From NCBI GenBank assembly GCA_009391605.1, contig VFGQ01000095.1, positions 1 to 6,363 of the forward strand: DNA of 6,363 nucleotides. Direction: 5' to 3'. The position numbers and the translations under genes were made by a program. A model generated the notes under the pieces. It was not told the origin of the DNA. It saw nothing but the letters and a program-made list of their open reading frames with translations, and did not search any database. The stretch comes from SAR202 cluster bacterium (GTDB lineage Bacteria; Chloroflexota; Dehalococcoidia; SAR202; GCA-002694895). This document shows positions 1 through 6,328 of the stretch, piece by piece; the stretch's first letter is position 1, and each line of letters begins with the position of its first letter.

Positions 1-55
1 TAAAATGTAATTTTCTTGCTTTGTCTTTAAGATCCTGGTCCTGTTTATTAGTCAT
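1..55 (-). CDS. 5' end of an unidentified protein gene (runs off the window)
   Basis: An ATG at 55-53 on the minus strand opens a frame that stays open to the window edge, giving 18 codons beginning MTNKQDQDLKDKARKLHF. A clear Shine-Dalgarno sequence (AAAGGA, around 63-68) lies 7 nt before the ATG, which is the main support that it is real. It starts 27 nt after the stop of the molybdenum-hydroxylase gene, on the same strand, so it is probably the next gene of the same operon. The visible residues are hydrophilic and charged, with no signal peptide. They do not resemble the start of the 2Fe-2S or FAD subunit of a molybdenum hydroxylase. The family cannot be named from so few residues. Confidence 0.6.
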   Translation of the reverse strand, partial: MTNKQDQDLKDKARKLHF

Positions 56-82
56 GTTAATTTCCTTTAGTTTATTTAATAA

Positions 83-2332
83 TTATAACTTTTCATTAAT
101 AGCTCTTATTATAGCCTCAGGATTTATTGGTAAATCATAAATCCTTTTACCTATTGCATTATATACAGCATCTGAAACTGCTCCTAAAGGTGGAACAATA
201 TTTGATTCCCCTACACCTTTTACTCCAAAAGGATGATTTGGATTAAAAACTTCAATTACCACAGGATCAATCATCGGTAAATCTAATGAAGTGGGCATTC
301 TATAATCTAAGAAAGTGTTATTCTGCATCTGGCCATCTAACATAAAATATTCTTCATTAATTGCCCATCCTATCCCCTGAGTTGTTCCACCCTGAATTTG
401 CCCTTCAACATAAGCTCTGTGAATAGCTTTCCCGACATCTTGAAACGCTGTGACTTTCAAAATTTCTATTTTACCTGTTTCAGGATCAACTCTAACATCC
501 ACTATATTTGCAGCATATGACCCTTCTTGTCCTCCTGGATTAATATGTGATTTGCCAGTTATCGGTCCTCCAGTATCTCCCAATAAAGCTGCAATATCAT
601 TTAAAGTCATTTTTAATTCTGGGTCATTTTTATGGTATAAAACACCTTCTTTATAATCTACATTTCCATCTTCAGTATCCCATATTAACGCTGCTCTTTT
701 TATTAATTGAGTTTTTATATCTTGAGCAGTATGATAAGCTGCCATTCCAGTTTTAAATGCTACTCCACTACCTCCTGTGTTAGAAGTGTATCCTATAGTA
801 TCAGTATCTCCTATTTGAGGTAAAATATTTTCTACACCCACTTCTAAAACTTCTGCAAATTGCTGAGCAATAGCTGTTCTACTGCCTCCAATATCAACAG
901 AGCCTTCGGTCAAAGAAAAATTACCATCAGGCAAAATATTAGCTATTACACTTGATACACCAGAATTATTTCTACAAAAACCCATAGAAATTCCTCTTCC
1001 TACATAATCCCCTTTAGGTAGAGGCATAGAATAATGAGGATGATTTCTAATATTTTCCATAACATCTATAGCTCCTATATCTCCATTTATCACACCATCT
1101 GATCTTCTTTCACCTTTCTTTGCCACATTTCTAATTCTTAATTCTACCGAGTCAATTCCCAAACTATCGGCTATCTCATTTATTAAAGTTTCAGCTGCAA
1201 ACATTGCTATGGGAGCACCAGGAGCTCTATATGCAGTAGTCTTAGGTTTGTTAGTCATAATATCATAACCATCTATTCGCACATGTTGAATATCATAAGG
1301 TGCAAATATAGCTGAAGCTGCTCCGCTAACTGGTGACCCAGGGAATGCTCCTGCTTCTAACAAAATTTGAGCTTTTGCAGCATTAATAATACCCTGTGAA
1401 TTATATCCAATTGTTATTTTTTGATAGCTTCCTGATGTTGGTCCTGTTGCCTCTAAAACTTCAGATCTAGACATAGTCATTTTAACTGGATTTCCAGATT
1501 TCTTTGATAATATAGCAGCCAAAGGTTCCAAATAAGCTGACAATTTCCCGCCGAATCCACCGCCTATTTCCATTGGTATAACAGTAATATTAGAAGCTGA
1601 AATACCCAGAACCTGTGCAACTGAATCTCTAATTCCAAAATGCCCCTGACTACTACACCAAATTGTCAATCTATCATTTGGTCTCCACCAAGCTGTTCCA
1701 TTAGTAGGTTCAATATACCCTTGATGTACAGTTTTTGTTCTAAATTCTCGCTCAATAATTAAATCTGATTTTTTTAATTCATCATCAGCATTACCGAGTT
1801 TATAAACTTCAATAGTTCCAATGTTTGTACCCTTATTATTTATATCTAAGATATCATCTGATTTTTTCCAATTTTCATGCAAAACATCTGCTCCATCTTT
1901 TATAGCATCTTCAGCATTTGTTACAGAATTAAGAATTTCATACTCAATATCAACTAAATCTAACAATTCTTCAGCATCATCTACAGATTTTGCAGCAACA
2001 GCTAATATAGGATGACCTTTATATAAAACTTTATCTGAAGCTAGAACATTAGAGATCCGAACCTGCCCATACATAGGTTCCTTAGTTGTCTCAGGCGATT
2101 TAGCAAGATCTTTAGATGTCACAATGGATTTACAATTCGGATGTTTCGCAACTTTATCAATATTAATAGATCTAATCCTGGCATGTGCATGGGGGCTTCT
2201 TAAAACTTTACCGTATAACATCCCAGGCAAATTCATATCAGCTCCATATAAAGCACGTCCTGTAACTTTATCATTACCATCATGACGTATTGGGGATTTG
2301 CCTATCACTTTAAACTTTGTATCTTTAAACAT
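83..2332 (-). CDS. Xanthine dehydrogenase/CoxL-family molybdopterin-binding subunit
   Basis: This 749-residue protein is a full-length catalytic (large) subunit of the molybdenum hydroxylase family, which hydroxylates substrates with water at a molybdopterin-cytosine-dinucleotide centre, normally in the cytoplasm. Residues about 18-135 form the a/b hammerhead domain (VTGRALYGAD; LRSPHAHARI at 44-53). The rest is the two-part Mo-binding region: HQGYIEP (203-209), GGGFGGK (257-263), AYRAPGAP (367-374, Arg369), GSVDIGGSRT (477-486), GGQEGSYAA (600-608) and GVKGVGES, whose Glu709 matches the catalytic base. The family's usual MGQG glutamine is replaced by Gly483, and the residue after GGGFGGK is Leu264 where bovine xanthine oxidase has Glu802, so purine is not a safe substrate call. 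The ATG start has a good AAGGAG site 8 nt upstream. It lies 96 bp downstream of the DUF2520 gene. No iron-sulfur or FAD subunit gene is visible beside it. Family assignment is firm; substrate unknown. Confidence 0.95.
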   Translation of the reverse strand: MFKDTKFKVIGKSPIRHDGNDKVTGRALYGADMNLPGMLYGKVLRSPHAHARIRSINIDKVAKHPNCKSIVTSKDLAKSPETTKEPMYGQVRISNVLASDKVLYKGHPILAVAAKSVDDAEELLDLVDIEYEILNSVTNAEDAIKDGADVLHENWKKSDDILDINNKGTNIGTIEVYKLGNADDELKKSDLIIEREFRTKTVHQGYIEPTNGTAWWRPNDRLTIWCSSQGHFGIRDSVAQVLGISASNITVIPMEIGGGFGGKLSAYLEPLAAILSKKSGNPVKMTMSRSEVLEATGPTSGSYQKITIGYNSQGIINAAKAQILLEAGAFPGSPVSGAASAIFAPYDIQHVRIDGYDIMTNKPKTTAYRAPGAPIAMFAAETLINEIADSLGIDSVELRIRNVAKKGERRSDGVINGDIGAIDVMENIRNHPHYSMPLPKGDYVGRGISMGFCRNNSGVSSVIANILPDGNFSLTEGSVDIGGSRTAIAQQFAEVLEVGVENILPQIGDTDTIGYTSNTGGSGVAFKTGMAAYHTAQDIKTQLIKRAALIWDTEDGNVDYKEGVLYHKNDPELKMTLNDIAALLGDTGGPITGKSHINPGGQEGSYAANIVDVRVDPETGKIEILKVTAFQDVGKAIHRAYVEGQIQGGTTQGIGWAINEEYFMLDGQMQNNTFLDYRMPTSLDLPMIDPVVIEVFNPNHPFGVKGVGESNIVPPLGAVSDAVYNAIGKRIYDLPINPEAIIRAINEKL

Positions 2333-2340
2333 TAAAAAGT

Positions 2341-2346
2341 CTCCTT
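2341..2346 (-). promoter_or_regulatory. Ribosome binding site of the molybdenum-hydroxylase gene
   Basis: On the minus strand the sequence reads AAGGAG followed by 8 nt (ACTTTTTA) and the ATG. This is the strongest Shine-Dalgarno site in the window and fixes the start of the 749-residue protein. Confidence 0.8.
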
Positions 2347-2359
2347 ATTCTAAATACAT

Positions 2360-2365
2360 ATTATA
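2360..2365 (-). promoter_or_regulatory. Possible -10 element ahead of the molybdenum-hydroxylase gene
   Basis: A perfect TATAAT hexamer on the minus strand lies 13 nt upstream of the AAGGAG site, in the 96-bp gap after the DUF2520 gene. It would give a short leader and let the molybdenum-hydroxylase gene be transcribed separately. No convincing -35 hexamer lies 16-18 nt upstream (a TTGAAT occurs 24 nt away, too far), and such hexamers are expected by chance in DNA this AT-rich. Confidence 0.3.
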
Positions 2366-2428
2366 ATTCTATTGGATAAGAAAATAATCATTCAAGACAA
2401 TATTACTCAATTTATAGAAATGTATAAA

Positions 2429-3307
2429 TTAATTATATTCATCTAACAGTTCAAACATTTTTTTTGATTGAGACACTATTTCGCCAACTTTCTCATCTCC
2501 ATATTTTAAACTAATTTTTGCAAGCTCAACATACATTGGCAATATATCTGGATACGATTTTCGAAGGGTATCTAAATGCATTTTGACTGTATCATAATCA
2601 CCTCTGACATAAGGTCCAGCCATTGACTGTGGAATACCTGATTCAATAATATTTTTACAGCTTTGAATCATCATTGGAATCAAAGCTTTAGCTCCATCCT
2701 CTCTGCTTAAGCCAATTTTTTGCCATATATCCGCTATTGAAGATGCCATACCAAGTAATAAATTACCTGCCATAACTCCTGACAAATGATAAAGTGCTCT
2801 ATATTTGGGATCTATCTTGATAGATATAGCATCTAAATTATTAACTAATTTACTAATGATATTCAAAGTAAATTCATCACCATCAATACCAAAAGTAATA
2901 TTATCTAAACTTTTACTACCTAAATCCATATCAGAAAAAGGTTGTAAAGGATGCATGCTACCCACAAATGCTCCATCATTTTTCGCTTTACTTAAAACGT
3001 CTAACCCTGAAACTCCAGAGCAATGAATAACTATTTTGCCTTTTTCCCATGATGCAGATTCTACAGATGATTTGATAGCGTTATCAGTTGTAGTAATAAA
3101 AATAATATCTGCATTATCAGAAACTTCTTGAACAGATTTTGATAAGCTAGCATTATCTAATCTAGAGCACAATTTTATTATTGAAACTTTACTTCTACTA
3201 AATATTTTTGTAATACAAAAACCTTTTTTATTTAATGCTATAGCTAAAGCTCCACCTAAAGCTCCTGCCCCAACAATACCTATTCTATAAGATTTAAACT
3301 CTTGCAA
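2429..3307 (-). CDS. Rossmann-fold DUF2520 protein (NADP oxidoreductase-like)
   Basis: This 292-residue protein has the two-domain layout of the Rossmann-like plus DUF2520 family, relatives of F420H2:NADP oxidoreductase and ketopantoate/pyrroline-carboxylate reductases. The N-terminal half starts with a nucleotide-binding strand and GAGALG (13-18), followed by TTTDNAI (72-78), HCSG (95-98) and the family signature SMHPLQPF (117-124). The helical C-terminal half carries YHLSGVMAGN (173-182) and AGPYVRGD (230-237), both typical of DUF2520. No membrane segment or signal peptide is seen. An NAD(P)-dependent reaction is inferred; the substrate is unknown for the family. The start is TTG (minus strand 3307-3305): an in-frame TAG lies 12 nt upstream at 3319-3317, no ATG exists before the core Rossmann motif, and a weak AGGT sits 7 nt ahead. 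The length is normal. It leads the leftward block, 96 bp before the molybdenum-hydroxylase gene. Confidence 0.92.
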   Translation of the reverse strand: MQEFKSYRIGIVGAGALGGALAIALNKKGFCITKIFSRSKVSIIKLCSRLDNASLSKSVQEVSDNADIIFITTTDNAIKSSVESASWEKGKIVIHCSGVSGLDVLSKAKNDGAFVGSMHPLQPFSDMDLGSKSLDNITFGIDGDEFTLNIISKLVNNLDAISIKIDPKYRALYHLSGVMAGNLLLGMASSIADIWQKIGLSREDGAKALIPMMIQSCKNIIESGIPQSMAGPYVRGDYDTVKMHLDTLRKSYPDILPMYVELAKISLKYGDEKVGEIVSQSKKMFELLDEYN

Positions 3308-3405
3308 TAAAAATACCTATATTTTATATTCAACATATATATTTAAATTATAAATATATATGTTATAAAAAATAAACCTATATCTTGCAATAAAAATCAA
3401 TAAAA
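3308..3405. promoter_or_regulatory. Divergent intergenic control region
   Basis: This 98-bp, extremely AT-rich spacer separates two divergently read genes, so promoters for both blocks should lie here. Candidate -10 hexamers are TATAAA on the plus strand (3364-3369, with TTTAAA at 3342-3347 as a poor -35, 16-nt spacer) and TATAAA on the minus strand (3328-3323, no convincing -35). The spacer holds a perfect inverted repeat and a duplicated element, listed separately. The plus-strand gene has no recognisable Shine-Dalgarno sequence. The role follows from gene orientation; the exact hexamers are uncertain. Confidence 0.45.
3332..3364. repeat. Perfect 14-bp inverted repeat in the divergent spacer
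   Basis: The left arm AACATATATATTTA (3332-3345) and right arm TAAATATATATGTT (3351-3364) are exact reverse complements around a 5-nt centre (AATTA). It lies near the middle of the spacer between divergent genes and overlaps the candidate promoter hexamers, which fits an operator for a dimeric regulator or a cruciform-prone site. It has no G+C-rich stem or T-run and lies upstream of both genes, so it is not a normal terminator. The arms are low-complexity AT, which lowers the weight of the match. Confidence 0.6.
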
Positions 3406-4449
3406 ATGTCTTTAGTAGATACATACAAATTTCCATACATAGAAATTACTGGCGATCATTATGAAATGGGATTTAGTCATGGAAAACAAATTTCAGAACA
3501 AATTCGAGAATATATCAAATGGATAAGATTCAAAAGTAAGGAAACAATCAAAGAATCTCAAAAAAGATCTATGTCTTTTTATAATCTAATAAATAATTTT
3601 TCAAATACGTATATAAATGAAATCCATGGTATAGCCGAAGGTGCAAACATCACATTTGAAGATGCAATGTTATGCCAAGTTAGATTTGGAAAATTAGATA
3701 ATACAAATGATAAAGGATGTACTGCATTTTCATTTAAAGAAAAAAGTACTTTAAATTCAAATTTATATACTGGGCAAAATCAGGACATGGATCCTGAATT
3801 CTTAAATTTTGGTTTTGTTTTAAAATTAATCCCTAGTATAGATATACCTCAAATCATTATGTTCACATTTCCTGGTCAAATAGGTTATGCAGGAATGAAT
3901 GAACATGGCATATCTAATTTTGCGAATGCTCTATATAATTTTCAAACACAAAAAGGGATTCCTCATTATATTTTGAAAAGAAAATTACTAGAACAAAGGT
4001 CATTAGAAACCTGTAAAGAAATTTTAAATACAACTAATGTTTCAGAAGCAGCAAATGTATTAATATCTGATAAAAATAATATTATTGATTTTGAATTTCA
4101 TAATAAATCAAGATATGAATTTACTTCTCAGGATCAAAACTCCATCATTCATACAAATCACTATTTAACTGACGAATTAATTAAATTTGAAGATAATACA
4201 TTGATAGATTCGCCAATAAGACTTCAAAGAATGCATAATTTAATAAAAAATATTTACGGGAATATAAATCTTGATAATATAAAAAATATTCTAGCTGATC
4301 ATTATAACTTCCCGTCTTCAATATGCAGACATGGTGCTAATAATATGGATACTGTTTCAGGATATATTGCAGACCCAAGTAATAAAACTCTCCACATAAG
4401 AAAAGGCTTTGGATGTGAAATGAATTGGCAAAGTTATAGCTTTGATTAA
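3406..4449 (+). CDS. C45-family Ntn acyltransferase/amidohydrolase
   Basis: This 347-residue protein belongs to the acyl-CoA:6-aminopenicillanate acyltransferase-like (MEROPS C45) family of N-terminal-nucleophile enzymes, which cleave or transfer acyl groups on amide bonds after self-processing. The expected cleavage point is Gly104-Cys105 in KGCTAF, making Cys105 the new N-terminal nucleophile. Further family landmarks are GQNQD (123-127, Asp127), HTNHY (249-253), a conserved Arg at 272 or 275, SSICRHG (304-310) and the C-terminal GCEMNWQSY (336-344). Before the nucleophile, ITGDHYEMGFSHGKQI is the usual start of the propeptide (YExGxxHG). No signal peptide is seen, so it is probably cytoplasmic. 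Length is normal and all key residues are present. The ATG start fits the family's N-terminus but has no Shine-Dalgarno site. It is 75 bp ahead of the PlsY-like gene. Known members act on penicillins, N-acyl amino acids or peptides; the substrate here cannot be told. Confidence 0.9.
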   Translation: MSLVDTYKFPYIEITGDHYEMGFSHGKQISEQIREYIKWIRFKSKETIKESQKRSMSFYNLINNFSNTYINEIHGIAEGANITFEDAMLCQVRFGKLDNTNDKGCTAFSFKEKSTLNSNLYTGQNQDMDPEFLNFGFVLKLIPSIDIPQIIMFTFPGQIGYAGMNEHGISNFANALYNFQTQKGIPHYILKRKLLEQRSLETCKEILNTTNVSEAANVLISDKNNIIDFEFHNKSRYEFTSQDQNSIIHTNHYLTDELIKFEDNTLIDSPIRLQRMHNLIKNIYGNINLDNIKNILADHYNFPSSICRHGANNMDTVSGYIADPSNKTLHIRKGFGCEMNWQSYSFD

Positions 4450-4471
4450 AATTAGTATTAATGTTCATAGT

Positions 4472-4498
4472 TTTAACTTATGCTTACTATATGTTAAA
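4472..4498 (+). repeat. Weak AT-rich hairpin between the C45 and PlsY-like genes
   Basis: TTTAACTTAT (4472-4481) pairs with ATATGTTAAA (4489-4498) with one mismatch and a 7-nt loop. Only one G-C pair supports the stem and there is no clean T-run after it, so termination would be weak at best. The rest of the 75-bp gap (4450-4524) shows no Shine-Dalgarno site and no clear promoter. Confidence 0.25.
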
Positions 4499-4524
4499 GT
4501 TTATTAAATTTCATCTAAACCATT

Positions 4525-5142
4525 ATGACTAATATATCTATATCTGAAATTATTATAATCATTAGTGTATATTTTTCTTCTACAATACCATGGGCACTAA
4601 TAATAGGTAAAATCAAACTCAAAGATGATATAAGAAATTATGGGGATAACAATCCAGGCACAGTAAATGTTTTCAGGGCAGGAAGTATATTATGGGGATT
4701 TATAACAGCATTTCTTGAAATTTCAAAATCGGCTATACCAATAATTTTTGCCATACAAATATTTAATATTTCAGAAATTACAATGTTAGCCTGTGTCATA
4801 ACAGCCTTGCTAGGTCATGGATATTCACCATTACTTAATTTTAAAGGCGGAAAATCTTTAGCTGTAACTGCAGGGTCATGGCTTGCTATTACTGGTGGTG
4901 AAGCTTTCTATATTATGGCACCATCTCTATTAATAATGAAAATTATACAAAAAAATGATGCCTTAACCTCGACAATAGGCTTTGCTAGTTTGTTTTTCTA
5001 TATATTAATCCGAAATCCCACAACTTTCAGCTCTGAATCATTGTTAATTGGAATATTACTAAACCTAATATTCATTATATTCAAACACAGGAATGATTAT
5101 ACTTTAAAAATTAATTTCAGAAGATTTGCCAGTAATGACTGA
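4525..5142 (+). CDS. PlsY-family membrane acyltransferase, divergent motifs
   Basis: This 205-residue membrane protein matches the PlsY family (acyl-phosphate:glycerol-3-phosphate acyltransferase, first step of phospholipid synthesis) in length and topology, with hydrophobic segments near 5-30, 54-80, 86-98, 115-138 and 150-186. Motif 1 is recognisable as DIRNYGDNNPGTVNVFR (35-51), motif 2 as GHGYSPLLNFKGGK (97-110) and motif 3 as KHRND (187-191). Against the usual GSGNxGATNxxR, the motif-1 serine is Asp41 and the Thr is Val47, though Arg51 is kept. Lys110 of motif 2 is kept. In motif 3 the usual HREN asparagine is Asp191 and the following Glu is absent, the tail being basic (KINFRR). It may therefore be a paralogue with a different acceptor rather than the housekeeping enzyme, so plsY is not assigned. 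The ATG lacks a clear Shine-Dalgarno site. Its stop overlaps the glycosyltransferase start, implying coupled translation. Confidence 0.85.
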   Translation: MTNISISEIIIIISVYFSSTIPWALIIGKIKLKDDIRNYGDNNPGTVNVFRAGSILWGFITAFLEISKSAIPIIFAIQIFNISEITMLACVITALLGHGYSPLLNFKGGKSLAVTAGSWLAITGGEAFYIMAPSLLIMKIIQKNDALTSTIGFASLFFYILIRNPTTFSSESLLIGILLNLIFIIFKHRNDYTLKINFRRFASND

Positions 5143-6328
5143 ATCATTAATAAATATAATATTTAATTATAATAATTTGGTTTATTGGTATATCAGTTTA
5201 TTTATTATAACTTTTTTTACTATCGTAACTGGAATTACAAATTTTTTATGGTTGAAAAACATACCATCACAAAAAAATAACACCAATTCTAAGCTTGTAT
5301 CAATTCTAATCCCTGCAAGAAATGAAGCAGATGTCATTGAATCCACTATAAAATCAATAACTAATCAAAGTTATCAAAATTATGAATTAATTATTCTTGA
5401 TGATAATTCCTCAGATGCAACAAAATCTATAATTCAAAAACATGCAAAATTAAATCATAAGATTGAACAGATTAATGGATTACCATTACCATCTGGATGG
5501 CTAGGAAAAAATTGGGCTTGTCATCAATTGTCAGAAAAAGCAAAAGGGGAATATATCCTTTTCATGGATGCAGATACAAATATAGATAAATTTATTTTAC
5601 AAGATTCAATTATTGCTATACAAAAAGAAAAAATTGATTTACTTACACTCGTACCAGGCAGAGATACAAAATTAATTGCAGATCATGCTATGAAAAAAAT
5701 TATTTCATGGTTTATAGTATGCTGGCTTCCAATGAAACTTGCTATAAATTTAAATGCTCCATTTTTATCCGCTACTTTTGGACAATTTATGCTTTTTAAA
5801 AAATCTTCTTTTACTCAAATTGGAGGATTTATAGCTATCAAAGATAATCCTGTTGATGATTTTCAACTTGGTCGTAATATAAAGAAAAACCTATTTAAAT
5901 GGATGCTTTACGATGCTGCATTTAGAATTACAACAAGAACCTATAATACAAATAAAGATCTTATTTCAGGGTATTCTAAGAATATTTTTCCTGCTGTAGG
6001 TTATAGTATTTCAATTTTCTTGATTATCTTTTTGATACTACTTTCATTTGTCCTAGGATCAACAATACCAATTATTTTATATTTTTTAGGATTATTACAT
6101 AACCAAGAATTAATTCTATTATGTATAACACTGTTAATGTTATTATTTATATCCTGGGAAATAGTAACAATCAGATTTAAATACTCAATCTTTACTCCTT
6201 TTTCATTCCCTATCTTAATATCACTAATACTTTTATTAGCTTTAAGATCATTTATTGATAATGTATTTTATAGCTCAACTTGGAAAGGAAGATCATACAG
6301 AACAGACAAGAAAAAACTCAAGATATGA
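5135..6328 (+). CDS. Membrane-anchored family 2 glycosyltransferase, CrtQ/HpnB-like
   Basis: A GT-A glycosyltransferase of family 2 that transfers a sugar from a nucleotide donor, probably to a lipid at the inner face of the membrane. With numbering from this ATG (397 residues): one N-terminal membrane segment (about 16-40), the catalytic domain with VSILIPARNEADVI (55-68), Asp-Asp (89-90), GWLGKNWAC (121-129), the metal-binding DAD (145-147), FGQFMLF (215-221) and VDDFQLGR (240-247, probable catalytic base Asp), then three to four membrane segments (about 290-375) and a WKGRSY tail (383-388). The GWLGKxWAC and WKGRxY features and the topology match carotenoid (CrtQ) and hopanoid-associated (HpnB) glycosyltransferases. 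The substrate is inferred only. A TTG at 5126 could add three residues, but the only purine-rich stretch (AGAAG, 5120-5124) is spaced properly (10 nt) for ATG 5135 and not for the TTG. Its start overlaps the PlsY-like gene by 8 bp. Confidence 0.9.
   Translation: MTESLINIIFNYNNLVYWYISLFIITFFTIVTGITNFLWLKNIPSQKNNTNSKLVSILIPARNEADVIESTIKSITNQSYQNYELIILDDNSSDATKSIIQKHAKLNHKIEQINGLPLPSGWLGKNWACHQLSEKAKGEYILFMDADTNIDKFILQDSIIAIQKEKIDLLTLVPGRDTKLIADHAMKKIISWFIVCWLPMKLAINLNAPFLSATFGQFMLFKKSSFTQIGGFIAIKDNPVDDFQLGRNIKKNLFKWMLYDAAFRITTRTYNTNKDLISGYSKNIFPAVGYSISIFLIIFLILLSFVLGSTIPIILYFLGLLHNQELILLCITLLMLLFISWEIVTIRFKYSIFTPFSFPILISLILLLALRSFIDNVFYSSTWKGRSYRTDKKKLKI

Larger units (their letters stand above)
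3300..3407. repeat. Duplicated 15-bp element at both divergent start codons
   Basis: The sequence TCTTGCAATAAAAAT occurs twice in the same orientation, at 3300-3314 and 3383-3397. The first copy contains the TTG start codon of the DUF2520 gene on the minus strand; the second lies just before the ATG of the C45 gene. Its last ten bases (CAATAAAAAT, 3388-3397) are repeated in tandem at 3398-3407, where the second unit runs into the ATG. An 8-bp ACCTATAT also occurs twice, following copy one (3315-3322) and preceding copy two (3376-3383). This looks like a small local duplication or paired protein-binding sites. Confidence 0.55.

Noticed and set aside
1..55. Naming the truncated gene from its first residues (KARKLHF vaguely recalls N-termini of M19 dipeptidases or transketolase N-terminal subunits)
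   Set aside because: Eighteen residues of charged, low-information sequence cannot support a family call.
450..756. Two short plus-strand open frames opposite the molybdenum-hydroxylase gene
   Set aside because: They lie antisense within a strongly conserved coding region, have no Shine-Dalgarno site and show no recognisable domain; they are reading-frame shadows.
1821..2015. Plus-strand 64-codon open frame
   Set aside because: Antisense to the N-terminal part of the molybdenum-hydroxylase subunit; Ser/Phe-rich composition expected from the reverse of that coding sequence.
83..2332. Calling the large subunit an aerobic CO dehydrogenase (CoxL)
   Set aside because: The active-site loop reads AYRAPGA, not the AYRCSFR of true CO dehydrogenase, and no CoxS or CoxM gene is visible.
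2805..3026. Plus-strand 73-codon open frame
   Set aside because: Antisense to the DUF2520 gene, covering its conserved SMHPLQPF signature, so it is a shadow.
3332..3364. Inverted repeat as a transcription terminator
   Set aside because: It lies upstream of both divergent genes, has an almost pure A-T stem and no T-run.
5126..5134. TTG at 5126 as the glycosyltransferase start
   Set aside because: ATG at 5135 is in the same frame and is better spaced from the weak AGAAG stretch; the TTG would sit almost on it. Not excluded, only less likely.
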